Part shown: positions 32,479-41,558 of the stretch, one piece after another
Position numbering within the stretch: position 1 is the stretch's first letter
How the letters are laid out: every line of letters begins with the position of its first letter
Origin: Hyphomonas sp.
Lineage (GTDB): Bacteria > Pseudomonadota > Alphaproteobacteria > Caulobacterales > Hyphomonadaceae
Direction: 5' to 3'
NCBI RefSeq assembly: GCF_017792385.1
Contig: NZ_CP051230.1
Location: forward strand, 3,162,001-3,226,000
DNA length: 64,000 bases
Translations under genes and position numbers: made by a program
The notes under the pieces: generated by a model
The model's database searches: none
Told to the model about the DNA's origin: nothing
Seen by the model: only the letters and a program-made list of their open reading frames with translations

Positions 32479-34743
32479 TTGTCGAATGTACTGAGTCAGC
32501 AGGCGACAAAAGCGAGTTGGGCCCTTTTTGAGGGCCTCTTCATCATCGCGGCTCTGGTCGCCGTGTTTGCCACTTTCATTGCAATTTCCGGGGTTGATCC
32601 GGACAATCCGACATCCGGCGCCACACCATGGCTGCTCGGCCTCAACTTTGTCGTGATCATCGTTCTCGCCACGATCGTCGCGCGCGAATACCTGTCGATC
32701 CAGTCAAACAGCGAGAGCGAGGGGCGCGGGCGTCTGGCCCGGCGTTTCGTCATGCTGTTCGGATTCTCCGCGCTTGTGCCGTCTGCCATTGTGGCCGTGT
32801 TCCTCGGCGCCGTCTTCACACAGGGCCTCGACAACTGGCTCGGGGAGCGGGTCGACTCCGTGATGGAAAAGAATGCCGAAATCTTCCGGAACTATGTGGA
32901 CAATTTTGAAACCACATTTGACGTCGATGTCCGTCTGGCGGCGCTCGATGTGGAGAATTTCGCGCGCGAGGTGGATGCAAACCTGACCGATGCCGATGCC
33001 ACGCGAAACCTGTCTCCCAGCGCATCCCAGGCATTTTCCGAAGGCCTCCGGTCCGAACTTGCGTTTCGTGATTTTCTGACCATCGCCATCCTGGGCGCCG
33101 ACGGCGTTGAATTGGTTGCGCAGGAGAGCGTACAGGATCCGATCCTCCTGCCGCCGCCAGCCTCCGCGTTTGAGGAGGCGGACCGGGGAGAGATTGCGAC
33201 CACGCTGTATGAGAATCGCGGCGTGGCGACCGCCCTGATCCACATCACCGAACCGCTCGACGGATACATTTACGCCGTGAAGAATTTCGATCGAAATGCT
33301 GCTGTTCGCTTGCGGGAGGCGGAAGCCGAGATAATTCAGTACAACAATGCCAAACGCCAGGGCGGGCGCCTGCAGACCATTTTTGCAATCGGCTATGCGC
33401 AGATTGCCGCTCTGGTCCTCCTTCTGGCGGGCCGTCTGGGTCTTGAGGCTGCAAGCCGGGTCACGGGTCCCATCGGCCGTTTGGCGCTCGCAGCCCATAC
33501 GGTGCGCGATGGGGACCTGACGGTACGGGTTCCGGTAACAGGCGCAAAAGACGAAGTCTACGCACTGAGCCAGTCCTTCAATGCCATGACCGAGCAATTG
33601 TCGGAACAGCGCAACGCCCTGATCCGCGCCCGCGAAGTCGAGGAAGACCGTCGCCGTTTCGTCGAAACCCTGCTTGCTGAAGTCAGCGCCGGTGTCATTC
33701 GGATGGACGGCAACATGGTCGTGACGCTGGCAAACCGTTCAGCAGGGGATTTGCTTGGCATCGACGAGATCGTCGCGGGCGAGCGCCTGACTGATGTCTC
33801 GCCAGACTTTGTCCAGTACGCCCGGGACACGCTTCAGCAGGACTCGCCTGTGGACGCTTCCATCGACATCAACCGGAACGGGGCGATCCGGCACTTCCGC
33901 CTGAAAACCGCGCCGGACCCGGCGGGCGGATGCGTCCTGACATTCGATGACACGACCCGGCTCGTGAATGCGCAGCGTCAATTGGCGTGGCGGGACGTGG
34001 CGCGCCGGATTGCGCACGAGATCCGCAATCCGCTGACGCCCATCATGTTGTCTACCGAACGGCTACGCAGACGCTATGCCAGTGTCATTGATGACTCGGA
34101 TGGCGTGTTTGACCGCTGCATCGAAACCATATTGCGGCAGGTCGGCGACATCGGTCGGATGGTCGAGGAGTTCTCGTCGTTCGCGCGCATGCCAAAGCCA
34201 AGCGCAAGCCAGTTCGACATGAAGGCCTTGCTGCAGGCCACGAGCTTTTCCCAGGCCATGGTCACACCGGATATCGAAGTGGAATTCGAGGCGGCAGCAG
34301 ACAGCGTGACCTATGTGGGAGATGAGCGCCTGATCGGACAGGCCCTTGGAAACCTGCTGAAGAATGCCGCGGAAGCGATCGAAGGCATGCCGGAAGAAGC
34401 GGAAGTGCATGGCAGCATCCGCGTCGTTCTGACGGAAACCGACAAGGGCGTGGACATCTCCATCGAAGACAACGGCCCTGGTTTTCCGGAAGAGGTGAGA
34501 GATCGCCTGCTGGAACCCTACGTCACGACCCGCGAGAAGGGCACCGGACTCGGACTCGCGATCGTGAACCGCATCATTGCCGATCATGGCGGGTCCATTT
34601 CCCTCCAGAACCGGCTCGATGGCATGCGTGGAGCCAGGGTCCGGATCTGGCTGCCGCACAATTTGCTGCAGGTGGCCGAAACCCTGACCGCAGCTTCTGA
34701 AAATGAAACAACCGAACAGCCGGCGCCGGCCGGGATAGTGTAG
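32479..34743 (+). CDS. ntrY: sensor histidine kinase NtrY
   Basis: A 754-residue membrane kinase. Three N-terminal hydrophobic segments (about 14-40, 50-70 and 92-116) and another near 298-318 flank a large periplasmic sensing domain; then HAMP (GPIGRLALAAHTVRDGDLTVR), PAS, the H-box RRIAHEIRNPLTPIMLSTER, and an HATPase with LGNLLKNAAEAIEG, IEDNGPGFPEE and TGLGLAIVNRII. It partners NtrX, 18 bp downstream. The start is TTG at 32479 since no in-frame ATG precedes the first helix; the site is not certain. About 110 bp separate it from ntrC. Confidence 0.95.
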   Translation: MSNVLSQQATKASWALFEGLFIIAALVAVFATFIAISGVDPDNPTSGATPWLLGLNFVVIIVLATIVAREYLSIQSNSESEGRGRLARRFVMLFGFSALVPSAIVAVFLGAVFTQGLDNWLGERVDSVMEKNAEIFRNYVDNFETTFDVDVRLAALDVENFAREVDANLTDADATRNLSPSASQAFSEGLRSELAFRDFLTIAILGADGVELVAQESVQDPILLPPPASAFEEADRGEIATTLYENRGVATALIHITEPLDGYIYAVKNFDRNAAVRLREAEAEIIQYNNAKRQGGRLQTIFAIGYAQIAALVLLLAGRLGLEAASRVTGPIGRLALAAHTVRDGDLTVRVPVTGAKDEVYALSQSFNAMTEQLSEQRNALIRAREVEEDRRRFVETLLAEVSAGVIRMDGNMVVTLANRSAGDLLGIDEIVAGERLTDVSPDFVQYARDTLQQDSPVDASIDINRNGAIRHFRLKTAPDPAGGCVLTFDDTTRLVNAQRQLAWRDVARRIAHEIRNPLTPIMLSTERLRRRYASVIDDSDGVFDRCIETILRQVGDIGRMVEEFSSFARMPKPSASQFDMKALLQATSFSQAMVTPDIEVEFEAAADSVTYVGDERLIGQALGNLLKNAAEAIEGMPEEAEVHGSIRVVLTETDKGVDISIEDNGPGFPEEVRDRLLEPYVTTREKGTGLGLAIVNRIIADHGGSISLQNRLDGMRGARVRIWLPHNLLQVAETLTAASENETTEQPAPAGIV

Positions 34744-34761
34744 TGTAGAGGAGCCTGTCAC

Positions 34762-36150
34762 ATGGCCTTGGACATTCTTGTTGTCGATGACGAACCCGAT
34801 ATCCGCGAACTGATTGCGGGTGTTCTGGGAGACGAGGGATATGACGCCCGGACGGCAGATACAGCCGAGCGGGCTCTGGAAGAGGTGCGAGCCCGCACAC
34901 CGCGACTGGTTGTGCTGGACGTCTGGCTGCAGGGCAGCGGGATGGATGGCCTTTCCCTGCTCAAATACCTCAAATCCATCGATCCGCTCCTGCCCGTGAT
35001 CGTGATCAGCGGGCACGGGAACATCGAGACGGCCGTCGCGGCCATCCGTCGGGGCGCCTATGATTTCATCGAGAAGCCGTTCAAGACAGACCGGCTTTTG
35101 CACATGGTGGAGCGGGCAATCGAATCTGCTGCGCTGAAATACGAGAATGCGGCGCTGAAAAACCGCGCCGGTGGCAATGAGCAATGGATCGGCGACAGCC
35201 ACGCGGCCAGTGCCCTCAGATCCTCCATCGACAAGGTCGCGCCGACCAATTCGCGCGTGCTGATCACCGGGCCAGCCGGCGCCGGGAAGGAACTCGCCGC
35301 GCGTCTCATCCATCGCAACTCGCAACGGGAAAACGGCCCGTTCGTCGTGGTCAACGCAGCGACGATCGCGCCTGACCAGATGGAAAGCGCCCTGTTTGGC
35401 GAAGAAGACAGCGAAGGGCGCACCACACGGATCGGCCTGTTTGAGAAGGCGCACAATGGGACGCTTCTTCTGGATGAGGTGGCAGACATGCCGCTTGGCA
35501 CCCAGAACAAGATCCTGAGAGTTCTGACAGAGCAGCGTTTCCAGCGTGTCGGCGGGCGTTCGGATGTCAGCGTCGATGTTCGGGTGATGTCAGCGACGAC
35601 CAAGGACATACGACAGGAGATCGCCGCAGGCCGGTTTCGCGAAGACCTTTTCTACAGGCTGAGCGTGGTACCGCTTCGCGTTCCATCGCTTGCTGAACGG
35701 CGCGACGATATCAGCGACCTGGTGACCTATTTCACGAACCGTATCGCCGATTCCTCCGGCCTTACGCCGAGGACCTTCTCGGATGAGGCCATGGCGGTAT
35801 TGCAGTCCATGGACTGGCCCGGGAACATCCGGCAATTGCGAAATGTGGTCGAACGTATCCTGATCCTGTCTCCTTCGGACGCGAGCCGGCCGGTCAGTGT
35901 TGACGAACTTCCTCGCGAAACCACCGGTTTGCCGGGCGATGGTGGCAATGCCGGATCGGCGGAGCTGGTGGGTCTGTCGCTGCGCGACGCCCGGGAGCAG
36001 TTCGAACGGGAGTATCTTGCGCTGCAGATAACCCGCTTCAACGGCAATATCTCCCGCACTGCGGAGTTCATCGGCATGGAGCGGTCGGCCTTGCATAGAA
36101 AATTAAAGGCTTTAGGCGTAAATTCGAATCTCACTCGTCAGGACGGTTGA
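34762..36150 (+). CDS. ntrX: response regulator NtrX lacking the GAFTGA loop
   Basis: A 462-residue regulator with receiver (D53 in VVLDVWLQGSGMDG), AAA+ (Walker A GPAGAGKE, Walker B GTLLLDEVADMP) and Fis-type HTH (NISRTAEFIGMERSALHRKL). At the sigma-54 contact position it reads LFGEEDSEGRTTRIG (211-225), without GAFTGA. NtrX proteins of Caulobacter and Brucella share this lack and act without sigma-54 on cell-cycle, redox and nitrogen functions. It follows ntrY closely and precedes trkA by 21 bp. Confidence 0.96.
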   Translation: MALDILVVDDEPDIRELIAGVLGDEGYDARTADTAERALEEVRARTPRLVVLDVWLQGSGMDGLSLLKYLKSIDPLLPVIVISGHGNIETAVAAIRRGAYDFIEKPFKTDRLLHMVERAIESAALKYENAALKNRAGGNEQWIGDSHAASALRSSIDKVAPTNSRVLITGPAGAGKELAARLIHRNSQRENGPFVVVNAATIAPDQMESALFGEEDSEGRTTRIGLFEKAHNGTLLLDEVADMPLGTQNKILRVLTEQRFQRVGGRSDVSVDVRVMSATTKDIRQEIAAGRFREDLFYRLSVVPLRVPSLAERRDDISDLVTYFTNRIADSSGLTPRTFSDEAMAVLQSMDWPGNIRQLRNVVERILILSPSDASRPVSVDELPRETTGLPGDGGNAGSAELVGLSLRDAREQFEREYLALQITRFNGNISRTAEFIGMERSALHRKLKALGVNSNLTRQDG

Positions 36151-36171
36151 GGCCGTCGAGAGGCTTAATCG

Positions 36172-37545
36172 ATGCAAGTTCTGATATGCGGGGCGGGCCG
36201 TGTGGGTCACGGGATTGCCCGTCGCCTGGCACGCGAAAAACACGACATCACCATCATTGACGAGGATCCAGACCTGGTGGACCAGGTCTCGACCGACCTC
36301 GATGTGCGCGGCGTTACCGGTCATGCGGGTCATCCGGATGTCCTGAAGCGGGCAGGGGCTTCTGATTGCGAAATGATCATCGCGGTCACCCATTTTGACG
36401 AGATCAACATGGTGATCTGCCAGATCGCCCACACGCTTTTCTCTGTGCCCTACAAGATCGCCCGCGTCCGGGAGCAGTCCTATATCGACCCGGCCTGGAA
36501 GAACATTTTCTCGCGCGAGGGCTTGCCCATCGACATGGTGATCTCGCCAGAGGTCGAGGTTGGGGAAGCGATCCTGCAGCGCTTCCGCACGCCCGGCGCC
36601 GTGATGAGTGCGACTTTCGGCAAGGGCAAGATTCGCCTGCTCGGGATCGAGATCGATGACAGCAACCCTCTGCTCGATACGCCGGTGGACCAGATGCGCG
36701 GGCTGTTCCCGGACCTGTCTGCACGGATTGTCGGCATAGGACGCGGAGACTCTGTTCGCGCGCCGCGATCCACCGATGTATTGAAGCCGGGAGACCGGGC
36801 TTATGTTGCGGTGCTGGACACGCATGCCGAGCGCCTGACGTCCATTTTCAATCGGGATTCCGAACAGTCTGGCCATGTCGTCATCGTGGGCGGTGGCAAT
36901 GTCGGCCTGTATGTCGCGACGACCCTCGAGCAGGAAGGCAAGAACCGGATCCGCTTGATCGAGCGGGATGTCGAACGCGCCAACAATGTCGTTTCCGAAG
37001 TGAAGCGGACCATCGTCATCCAGGGGGATGGCCTAAATCCCGATATTCTGGCCGAGGCCGGCGCGCCGAAAGCGGACTTCGTGGTCGCGATCACCAATGA
37101 TGACAAGGCCAATCTCCTGATTTCCAATCTGGCCAAGCGCGCGGGTGCCAAACGCACGCTGGCGCTGGTGAATGCCACGGAACTGGCCGGGTTGGCGCGC
37201 GATTTGAGAGTGGATGCCGTTCTGGATCCGCGCGCCCTGACTGTATCGCAGATCCTGCTCCGGATGCGGCGTGGCCGAATTCTCGGCCTTCAGTCGATCG
37301 AAGACGGAAAGGCCGAAGTGGCCGAGGGAATCACGCTGGAGTCCTCGTCGCTGATCGGCAAGCCTCTTGGATATGACGATCTGCCGGAAGGCATGACGGC
37401 CGCGGCCGTGATCCGCGGCAACGAGGTTTTCATCGCCGGACCGGAAGTGACCGTTCAGGCCGAGGACCATCTGATCATCTTCTATCAGGAGGAAATGGTC
37501 CGAAAGGTCGAGAAATACTTCCGGGTCAGTCCGGATTTCTTCTAG
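36172..37545 (+). CDS. trkA: Trk potassium uptake system regulatory subunit TrkA
   Basis: A 457-residue peripheral protein with two RCK repeats. The first nucleotide-binding fold starts LICGAGRVGHGIARRL, with the acidic IIDEDPDLV; the second starts HVVIVGGGNVGLYVATTL, with RLIERDVERA. Each is followed by an RCK_C domain. TrkA binds NAD(H) and nucleotides and gates the TrkH channel at the inner membrane. trkH starts 3 bp downstream. Placement after ntrYX is standard in alphaproteobacteria. Confidence 0.97.
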   Translation: MQVLICGAGRVGHGIARRLAREKHDITIIDEDPDLVDQVSTDLDVRGVTGHAGHPDVLKRAGASDCEMIIAVTHFDEINMVICQIAHTLFSVPYKIARVREQSYIDPAWKNIFSREGLPIDMVISPEVEVGEAILQRFRTPGAVMSATFGKGKIRLLGIEIDDSNPLLDTPVDQMRGLFPDLSARIVGIGRGDSVRAPRSTDVLKPGDRAYVAVLDTHAERLTSIFNRDSEQSGHVVIVGGGNVGLYVATTLEQEGKNRIRLIERDVERANNVVSEVKRTIVIQGDGLNPDILAEAGAPKADFVVAITNDDKANLLISNLAKRAGAKRTLALVNATELAGLARDLRVDAVLDPRALTVSQILLRMRRGRILGLQSIEDGKAEVAEGITLESSSLIGKPLGYDDLPEGMTAAAVIRGNEVFIAGPEVTVQAEDHLIIFYQEEMVRKVEKYFRVSPDFF

Positions 37546-37548
37546 GCC

Positions 37549-38955
37549 ATGAATTACGCGTCCGTCGTCCGGGTCCTGGCCTTTCTGTTCCTCGTCGTCG
37601 TGATCACGGCTGTCCCGTCCGTCTTCATGTCGATTGCGGCAGGGGAATCCAGTCAGACGTTCGCGTTCGGCGCGATGATCCTCAGCATCATTGTGGTTTC
37701 CAGCAGCGTGTTGCTTCTGACCCCGAAGCCGAAACGAAAGGCACGCCCCTCAGATGCTTTGGGCACCGTGATCCTGTGGTGGTTCCTGACGCCCCTGGTC
37801 ACCGGGATGCCATTCATACTCGGTGTCGAGAATACGAGCGTGATCAGCGCGATCCATGAGGCAACGGCCTGCCTGACGACAACAGGACAATCCGTCATTG
37901 CGGTTCACAACAATGAGTGGCCCATCAGCCTTGTCGTCTGGCGGGGCATGCTTCACCTGCTGGGTGGGCTTGCCACGATCACCACGGCGGCCAGCGTACT
38001 GGCCGCATTGAACCTCGGAGGGCCGGGGATTCACCGCACCGTGCTGTTCACCGTGCCTGAAACCAGCTTCTTCGATGCCGTGCCCCGCGTCGCGCGAATG
38101 GTGACGCTGCTCATGGTCGTTTCGCTCCTCGCCCTATTCTCCGCGCTTGTGTTCATGGGGGTGCCGGCAGAGCGGGCACTGGGTGATGCGGTCAGCGCCC
38201 TGACGACGGGGCTGGTGCACCCTCAGGGCATCATGCGCGCACCACTCGATACGGGACCGTCCATCATCCTTGGATTTGGGTTGCTGTTCGGGGCAATGGG
38301 GCTGGCCCTGTGGCTGCCTTTGCGGGATGGCAAGCCCATAAAGGCCATTACAGATCCCGAAGTAATGCTGTTTGTCGGGCTGCTGGTCGTGTTCATCGCC
38401 TTTGCCGTGGCCTCGGACCTGAATGTGACGGAAGGCCTCTCCTGGGCGCTCTCGGCGCTTTCAACGTCCGGGCTCTCCCTGTCTGACCCGGCAGATTATA
38501 ACCGCATTCCCTTGCCGGTACTCGTGCTTCCGGCGCTGATCGGTGGGTCCGCTTTGTCGGCGGCCGGTGGCGTCAAGATCGCGCGTTTCATCGTGCTTGC
38601 GCGCCGCGCCGGTCAGGAATTCAGGCAGCTTGGCTACCGGCGCTCCATATTGGGGTTCAGGTTCCGGGACCGGGAACTGAACGAGCGCAGCGTGATTGGC
38701 GTGTGGGTCTATCTGATCGGCTATATTCTGGCGATATTCCTGACCATGGCGGCATTTTCCTTCATGGGGCAGGACTTCATTGCATCCATTCGGCTCTCGA
38801 TCGGCAGTCTCACCAATTCGGCTGCGGTGCTTGGGAACCACCCCATGGACCTGCCGGACACTGCGCAGGCTTTGACCATTTTCACCATGATTTTAGGGCG
38901 TTTGGAGGTTCTGGCCCTGATTCCGGCCCTTTCCATCAGCTTTTGGAGGGGCTAA
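37549..38955 (+). CDS. trkH: Trk-type potassium transporter membrane subunit with divergent fourth filter
   Basis: A 468-residue polytopic protein, about ten membrane helices. The four pore-loop repeats can be located: CLTTTGQSVI, SALTTGLVHPQG, SALSTSGLSLSD and SLTNSAAVLGN. The first three keep the filter glycine; in the fourth the expected N-x-G pattern reads NSAA, so the filter glycine seems lost. GGSALSAAGGVKIARF matches the TrkH glycine-rich segment. Adjacent trkA, 3 bp upstream, confirms the system. Its stop lies within the left arm of an inverted repeat upstream of hfq. Confidence 0.93.
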   Translation: MNYASVVRVLAFLFLVVVITAVPSVFMSIAAGESSQTFAFGAMILSIIVVSSSVLLLTPKPKRKARPSDALGTVILWWFLTPLVTGMPFILGVENTSVISAIHEATACLTTTGQSVIAVHNNEWPISLVVWRGMLHLLGGLATITTAASVLAALNLGGPGIHRTVLFTVPETSFFDAVPRVARMVTLLMVVSLLALFSALVFMGVPAERALGDAVSALTTGLVHPQGIMRAPLDTGPSIILGFGLLFGAMGLALWLPLRDGKPIKAITDPEVMLFVGLLVVFIAFAVASDLNVTEGLSWALSALSTSGLSLSDPADYNRIPLPVLVLPALIGGSALSAAGGVKIARFIVLARRAGQEFRQLGYRRSILGFRFRDRELNERSVIGVWVYLIGYILAIFLTMAAFSFMGQDFIASIRLSIGSLTNSAAVLGNHPMDLPDTAQALTIFTMILGRLEVLALIPALSISFWRG

Positions 38956-38995
38956 CGGCTGTTGACACTTGCACTGCAGCTGTAATCCCGTTAGC
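38951..38995. repeat. 8-bp inverted repeat around a TTGACA box before hfq
   Basis: GCTAACGG (38951-38958) and CCGTTAGC (38988-38995) are exact inverse copies separated by 29 bases. Between them is a perfect -35 hexamer TTGACA (38962-38967) with TAATCC 15 bp on, a short spacer. The arrangement could be a hfq promoter with operator, or an RNA stem around the trkH stop. Confidence 0.35.
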
Positions 38996-39034
38996 GCGAC
39001 ACATAACAAGAACAGGCCAGATTGGATTTCCGTC

Positions 39035-39283
39035 ATGTCCGCCGACAAAAAACAGAATTTGCAAGATACCTTCCTCAACGCTGTTCGCAAATCCAGAACC
39101 CCGCTGACCGTCTTTCTGGTCAATGGCGTCAAACTGCAGGGCGTGGTGACCTGGTTCGACAATTTCTGCGTATTGCTGCGCGGTGATGGCCGTCCGCCGC
39201 AGCTTGTGTACAAGCATGCCATCTCGACGATTGCCCCCAGCGCGCCGGTGCAATTGTTCGACGAGGAAATGGATGCGGAATAG
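39035..39283 (+). CDS. hfq: RNA chaperone Hfq
   Basis: An 82-residue Sm-like protein that forms hexamers and pairs small RNAs with mRNAs. Sm1 is seen in NLQDTFLNAVRKSRTPLTVF and VNGVKLQGVVTWFDNFCVLL, and Sm2 in QLVYKHAISTIAP with the conserved YKHAI. The loop before Sm2 reads RGDGRPPQ, one residue longer than the common RRDGHSQ form. The C-terminal tail is short and acidic. The ATG at 39035 is used; codons upstream are not Hfq-like. hflX follows after 6 bp. Confidence 0.97.
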   Translation: MSADKKQNLQDTFLNAVRKSRTPLTVFLVNGVKLQGVVTWFDNFCVLLRGDGRPPQLVYKHAISTIAPSAPVQLFDEEMDAE

Positions 39284-39289
39284 GTTCCT

Positions 39290-40606
39290 TTGACCGACCG
39301 GATGATTGATCGCACGCCGGTGCCAGAGGTGGCCGGCGTGATAATACCCTGGTTCACACCCGCCAATCGACCGACTGAAGACCGCCTGCAGGAAACCGCC
39401 GGCCTCGTGGAGGCCTTGGGCTGTGACCTGGCCTTTTTGCGCGCCGAACATGTGCGCAAGGTGAACTCGTCCGTTCTTCTGTCGGGAGGCATTCTCGACC
39501 GGCTGGCGGAGGATCTGCGCGCCAACAGCTGTACCATGGCCGTGATTGACGGGGATCTGACGCCCGTCCAGCAGCGCAATCTTGAACGCGCGCTGGAAGT
39601 GAAAGTCATCGACCGGACCGGTCTGATCCTCGAAATCTTCGGCCTGCGGGCCCGCACCAAGGAGGGGCGGCTGCAGGTGGAACTGGCGCGGCTGCTGTAT
39701 GAGCGCTCGCGCCTCGTGCGTACCTGGACGCACCTTGAGCGGCAGCGCGGGGGAGGCGGCTTCCTGTCAGGGCCGGGCGAGAGCCAGCTGGAAGCGGACC
39801 GGCGCATGCTGGACGACAAGATCCTGCGCCTGCGCAGGGATCTGGACGATGTGAAGCGCACCCGCGCAGTCCAGCGGGCCGGGCGCAGACGCAGCGGCAA
39901 ACCGGTGATCGCGCTGGTGGGCTACACCAATGCCGGCAAGTCGACCCTGTTCAATACATTGTCCGGCGCGGATGTCTTTGCGCGGGACATGCCCTTTGCA
40001 ACGCTGGACCCGACCATACGCCGCTTCGACCTGCCGACACTGGGCGAGGCCGCGCTGATCGACACGGTGGGCTTCATCACCGATCTGCCAACGCATCTGG
40101 TGAACAGTTTCCAGGCCACGCTGGAAGAGGCGATGCAGGCAGATTTGCTGGTACATGTGCGTGACCGGTCGAGCCCTGCGGATCTCGATCAGGCTGAAGA
40201 TGTGATGATCGTGCTGGAACAGCTGGAAGAACAGACAGGATTGCCGCTGCCACCGATGATCGAAGCCTGGAACAAGGCGGACCGGCTTCCGGCAGAACGG
40301 GCCGAGGCATTGGCCTATGCGGCGCGCAGCAGCGAGGAGACGCCTGCGGTTCTGGTGTCTGCGCTGACGGGAGCCGGGCTGGACGAACTGGTCGAGCTGA
40401 TCGAGGCAATGCTCCTGAAGGGCGCCAGCGAGATTGCGCTGCAGCTGGGCGCCCAGGACGGACGGGCCCGTGCATGGCTGCACCGCAACGGTGAAGTGCT
40501 CTCTGAGCAGACTCAGGAAGATGGCGCAGTGATTGTCACGGCGCGGCTGACGCATGACCGTCTGGGGCAATTCTATTCCGAATTTCCGGAGTTCAGACCG
40601 TCCTAG
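39290..40606 (+). CDS. hflX: ribosome-splitting GTPase HflX
   Basis: A 438-residue GTPase: an N-terminal HflX domain with LARLLYERSRLVRTWTHLER and the glycine-rich GGGGFLSGPGESQLE, then a G domain with G1 GYTNAGKSTLFN, G3 DTVGFI and G4 NKAD. It splits stalled 70S ribosomes after heat stress. The start is taken as TTG at 39290; an ATG at 39302 would shorten it by four residues. The hfq-hflX order is conserved widely. It converges with mazG with 6 bp between. Confidence 0.96.
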   Translation: MTDRMIDRTPVPEVAGVIIPWFTPANRPTEDRLQETAGLVEALGCDLAFLRAEHVRKVNSSVLLSGGILDRLAEDLRANSCTMAVIDGDLTPVQQRNLERALEVKVIDRTGLILEIFGLRARTKEGRLQVELARLLYERSRLVRTWTHLERQRGGGGFLSGPGESQLEADRRMLDDKILRLRRDLDDVKRTRAVQRAGRRRSGKPVIALVGYTNAGKSTLFNTLSGADVFARDMPFATLDPTIRRFDLPTLGEAALIDTVGFITDLPTHLVNSFQATLEEAMQADLLVHVRDRSSPADLDQAEDVMIVLEQLEEQTGLPLPPMIEAWNKADRLPAERAEALAYAARSSEETPAVLVSALTGAGLDELVELIEAMLLKGASEIALQLGAQDGRARAWLHRNGEVLSEQTQEDGAVIVTARLTHDRLGQFYSEFPEFRPS

Positions 40607-40612
40607 GCGGGG

Positions 40613-41440
40613 TCAATCCGTTTCATCCAGTTTCACTCGTTGCCACAGCGCTTCCTGGGCATTGATGTCCAGTGCCGCGAAATCCCGGTTTTCGGACCGT
40701 GCCAGAATTTCCATGGCGCGGAACCGGCGTTCGAATTTCGCATTGGCGCGACGCAGGGCCTGTTCCGGGTCCACGCTCAGGCGCCGGCTGAGATTGGCGG
40801 CAACGAAGAGCAGGTCCCCCAATTCATCTTCGATCCGGTCCGGATCTCCGCTTGAGATGGCGTCGCGGACTTCATCGGTCTCTTCCTGAAGCTTGTCAAA
40901 GATCGGAGCGGGATCAGTCCAGTCGAATCCCACGCGTGCGGCACGCTTCTGGAGTTTTTCTGCGCGCAGAAGGGCAGGCAGGGCGAGGGCGACGCCGTCC
41001 AGCGCACTCTCTTCTGCCCCGTGTTGGCCCTTGGCGGCGCGTTCTTCCGCCTTGATCACTTCCCAGGCCACGACTTGCTGGTCGGCTGTGCGCGTGTCGG
41101 CGGCGCCGAAAACGTGGGGATGCCGACGCACCATCTTCGAATTGATCGCTTCGATGACGTCGGCAATCTGGAATGTGCCCGCCTCCTTCGCCATCTGGCT
41201 ATGAAACACGACCTGAAACAACAGGTCGCCAAGTTCTTCCTTCAACTCGGCCATGTCATCGCGCTGGATGGCGTCAGCCACTTCATAGGCTTCTTCGATC
41301 GTATAGGGAGCGATGGTCGAGAAATCCTGGGCGACATCCCACGCGCAGCCGGTCTCGGGATCTCGCAACCGGGCCATGATGTCGATCAGGCGGTCCATGG
41401 CCTCTGCGGCAGCACTCTTCGAGTCGGCATTCTGTGTCAT
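40613..41440 (-). CDS. mazG: nucleoside triphosphate pyrophosphohydrolase MazG
   Basis: A 275-residue house-cleaning NTPase with tandem MazG domains: LRDPETGCAWDVAQDFSTIA, then the helix motif EEAYEVADAI and ELKEELGDLLFQVVFH in the first, and EETDEVRDAI plus ELGDLLFVAANLSRRL in the second. The paired acidic EExxE...ExxD residues bind magnesium. Length is normal. It closes the hfq-hflX-mazG conserved block, in convergent orientation. Confidence 0.97.
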   Translation of the reverse strand: MTQNADSKSAAAEAMDRLIDIMARLRDPETGCAWDVAQDFSTIAPYTIEEAYEVADAIQRDDMAELKEELGDLLFQVVFHSQMAKEAGTFQIADVIEAINSKMVRRHPHVFGAADTRTADQQVVAWEVIKAEERAAKGQHGAEESALDGVALALPALLRAEKLQKRAARVGFDWTDPAPIFDKLQEETDEVRDAISSGDPDRIEDELGDLLFVAANLSRRLSVDPEQALRRANAKFERRFRAMEILARSENRDFAALDINAQEALWQRVKLDETD

Positions 41441-41558
41441 GTCGCCTGCCTATCGTGACTCCGGCCGGAAAGCGACCGGTTGATTGACAAGCGTGGCAAC
41501 TCACGCGACGGGGATGTATGCAGGAATGGCGACTAGTCCGTTGTGAAAAGCCCCAAAG

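Noticed and set aside
32450..32480. String resembling the start of a tRNA (gccgagtg...)
   Set aside because: No acceptor, anticodon or T-arm pairing follows.
34063..35454. Open frame of 463 codons antisense to ntrY and ntrX
   Set aside because: It spans the boundary of two clear genes on the other strand and has no recognisable motif.
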